64,000 nucleotides of DNA, taken from positions 291,003 through 355,002 of the forward strand of contig NZ_BMRC01000005.1 of NCBI RefSeq assembly GCF_014648435.1, read 5' to 3'. Position 1 is the stretch's first letter; each line of letters opens with the position of its first letter. The stretch comes from Nonomuraea spiralis. GTDB taxonomy: Bacteria > Actinomycetota > Actinomycetes > Streptosporangiales > Streptosporangiaceae. The notes beneath the pieces are model-generated. The model saw only the letters and a list, made by a program, of their open reading frames with translations. It did no database searches and was not told the origin of the DNA. Below are positions 62,597 through 64,000 of the stretch, one piece after another. The position numbers were made by a program, and so were the translations under genes.

Positions 62597-63415
62597 TCAG
62601 GTGGAGGTGGAGGTCAACCGGCGGGTCATGACGTCGGTCATCGCCCAGAACACGCGTGATTCGGAGCTGGCCGGATCGTGTTCGTAGTCGCGTACCAGGC
62701 GGCGGTGCAGGGACAACGTGCCGTAGGTCTGCTCCACGATCCAGCGTTTCGGCTGGGGGACGAACCCCTGGTCAGCGGGGTTGCGTTCGACGATCTTCAC
62801 GTGAATGCCGTGAGTGGCGCCGTGAGCGACCACGCTGGTCTTGAACCCCTGGTCGACCAGGGCGCTCTGGACGCTGCCGGGCACGGTGGCGGCCACGACC
62901 CGGTCCAGCAGGGCGGTGCCGATGGCGTTGTCGTGCACCGAGGCCGCCGTGACCACCACCGCGATGACCAGGCCCAGCACGTCGGTGGCCAGCCCGCGTT
63001 TACGACCCGGCACCTTCTTGGCCGCGTCCTTGCCGGTCGTGGCGGCCGGGACGCCGGCTGCGGCACGCACGCTCTGGGTGTCGAGCACTACCAGACTCGG
63101 ATCGGCCGAGCGGCCCTTGCTCTCCCGTACCTGAAAGCGCAGCAGGTCGTGGATGGTCTGGTCGGTGCCATCCTCGCGCCACCGGCGGTAGTAGTAGAGC
63201 ACCGCGCTACGCGGGGGTAGGTCATGGGGCAGCAGGTTCCACTGGCAGCCGGTCCGGCTCTGGTACAGCAGCGCGTTGACGATCTCACGCATCGTGTATC
63301 GGCCCTGGTGGCCACTGACCGATGGGTGGGCGGCCTTCCAGGCCGTGAGCACCGGCTCGATCAACGCCCACCGCTCATCGGATAAATCGCTCGCGTACGG
63401 CTTGCGCTCACTCAC
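62597..63415 (-). CDS. IS5-family transposase
   Basis: 272 residues from a GTG (VSERKPYASDLSDERW). The catalytic set is D in VVLDTQSVRAA, D in ALVDQGFK and E in KRWIVEQTYGTL (DDE), with an N-terminal DUF4096 domain. It appears intact, unlike the IS5 pieces near 20.6 and 22.8 kb, and differs from them in sequence. I did not find convincing terminal inverted repeats. It cuts and pastes or copies the element. Confidence 0.9.
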   Translation of the reverse strand: MSERKPYASDLSDERWALIEPVLTAWKAAHPSVSGHQGRYTMREIVNALLYQSRTGCQWNLLPHDLPPRSAVLYYYRRWREDGTDQTIHDLLRFQVRESKGRSADPSLVVLDTQSVRAAAGVPAATTGKDAAKKVPGRKRGLATDVLGLVIAVVVTAASVHDNAIGTALLDRVVAATVPGSVQSALVDQGFKTSVVAHGATHGIHVKIVERNPADQGFVPQPKRWIVEQTYGTLSLHRRLVRDYEHDPASSESRVFWAMTDVMTRRLTSTST

Positions 63416-63539
63416 CGGGCCATCCCAGCACAACGACGACCACCAGCCAGGCGTAACGCTACAGATGCACTCGATCACACTGTGATATCGCGGGCATCGT
63501 CTCGCGAACCGTCAGGCAAGTATGGCAAGTGGCCTTCCT

Positions 63540-63587
63540 GGAACATGCCTGACGGGTTATCTGGGGTTTGTCAGGCAAGTAGGTCAC
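63540..63587. repeat. 47-bp inverted-repeat-bearing element, copy 2
   Basis: Related to 59037-59083: ATGCCTGAC, GGGTTATCT and TGTCAGGCA are shared, with about seven substitutions and one inserted T. The stem is weaker here (TGCCTGAC/GTCAGGCA). Another GTCAGGCA occurs 30 bases upstream at both copies. Confidence 0.65.
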
Positions 63588-63684
63588 GTCAGGGGACGCC
63601 CTGGGAAGCGCCCGAAACTCTGGGGCTCCTGGACTGAAGGCATCACTGCTGTCCGGCGGAACAGGTCTACATATTCTGGGCATC

Positions 63685-64000
63685 ATGATCACACCGCATA
63701 CGCCTGGGGAACCTCGTCCCGTTCAAGGAGGCGCCTTCTACGACGCGCCGCAGGTCGCGGACCGCTACCTGCGGCACCGCCACAGCGGGGTGCACAGCCC
63801 CAACCACGTCATGGAGGAACCAGCACTCCTTGACGAACTGGGGCTGGTCGCCGGCCTCCGCGTGCTGGACCTCGGTTGCGGGGACGCCGCCATCGCCCGC
63901 ACCCTGCTCGCCGCCGGCTGTCGTAGTTACCTCGGCATCGACGGCTCCACCGAGATGACGCGAGCGGCCACGGCCACCCTCGCAGGAACCCCGGGCCGCG
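63685..64000 (+). CDS. Class I SAM-dependent methyltransferase, cut by window end
   Basis: 105 residues visible. Motif I VLDLGCGDAAIA and the acidic strand end GIDGSTEM bind S-adenosylmethionine. The N-terminal AFYDAPQVADRYLRHRHSGV is typical of small-molecule methyltransferases of secondary metabolism. The 3' end lies outside the window, so the acceptor cannot be judged. Confidence 0.82.
   Translation, partial: MITPHTPGEPRPVQGGAFYDAPQVADRYLRHRHSGVHSPNHVMEEPALLDELGLVAGLRVLDLGCGDAAIARTLLAAGCRSYLGIDGSTEMTRAATATLAGTPGR

Noticed and set aside
1..64000. Search for CRISPR arrays, rRNA and tRNA genes
   Set aside because: No regularly spaced repeats with spacers, and no rRNA or cloverleaf-like sequences were recognised by eye. 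A tRNA scan would be decisive.

Overview
The window is very GC-rich DNA with strong AGGAGG-type ribosome sites, many ATG/GTG starts that overlap the preceding stop by 1-4 bases, and gene families typical of large-genome actinomycetes (PASTA-less Ser/Thr kinases with beta-propeller tails, DUF5937 ArsR-like regulators, trypco2, TniQ remnants). I infer a member of the Streptosporangiales or a relative; genus cannot be fixed from this sequence alone. No rRNA, tRNA or CRISPR array was seen.

Region 0.1-16 kb is catabolic. A large Ser/Thr kinase (77-3727) follows a complete meta-cleavage pathway split into two blocks: FAD hydroxylase, extradiol dioxygenase and C-C hydrolase (7123-3741), and hydratase, acylating aldehyde dehydrogenase and 4-hydroxy-2-oxovalerate aldolase (10773-7983). 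A divergent TetR gene with a 22-bp operator sits between the blocks, and two IclR regulators flank the second block. Next to it lie a styrene-monooxygenase-type StyA/StyB pair and an AraC regulator.

Region 16-30 kb is a patchwork of small regulated units. It holds a VOC protein with a divergent MarR (two clean operators), a TRI5-like terpene cyclase with a MarR/SnoaL unit, a Nudix hydrolase, a secreted S33 peptidase, an SDR/LysR pair, an ArsR/MFS efflux unit with a 60-bp palindrome, and a beta-lactamase-fold hydrolase. Between 20.2 and 23.1 kb are broken genes (sugar nucleotidyltransferase, DegT-type aminotransferase, inositol-phosphate synthase) fused to IS5-type debris.

Region 30-64 kb looks like an accessory island. 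It is full of recombinase, TniQ, resolvase and IS remnants. Its intact genes are enriched in lectin-like or toxin-like proteins: a 2445-residue LamG/ricin-lectin giant, a secreted ribosome-inactivating protein with the whole catalytic set, a Vps62-like protein with a possible pore-forming tail, a beta-propeller lectin and a small ricin-type lectin on a cassette bounded by exact 32-bp direct repeats. It also has an orphan lasso-peptide-like precursor, a trypsin-like membrane protease overlapping a trypco2 gene (a predicted conflict system), the wreck of a large STAND-type NTPase, a DyP/catalase-like pair and two paralogous DUF5937 regulators with a shared upstream block. The window ends inside a SAM methyltransferase gene.
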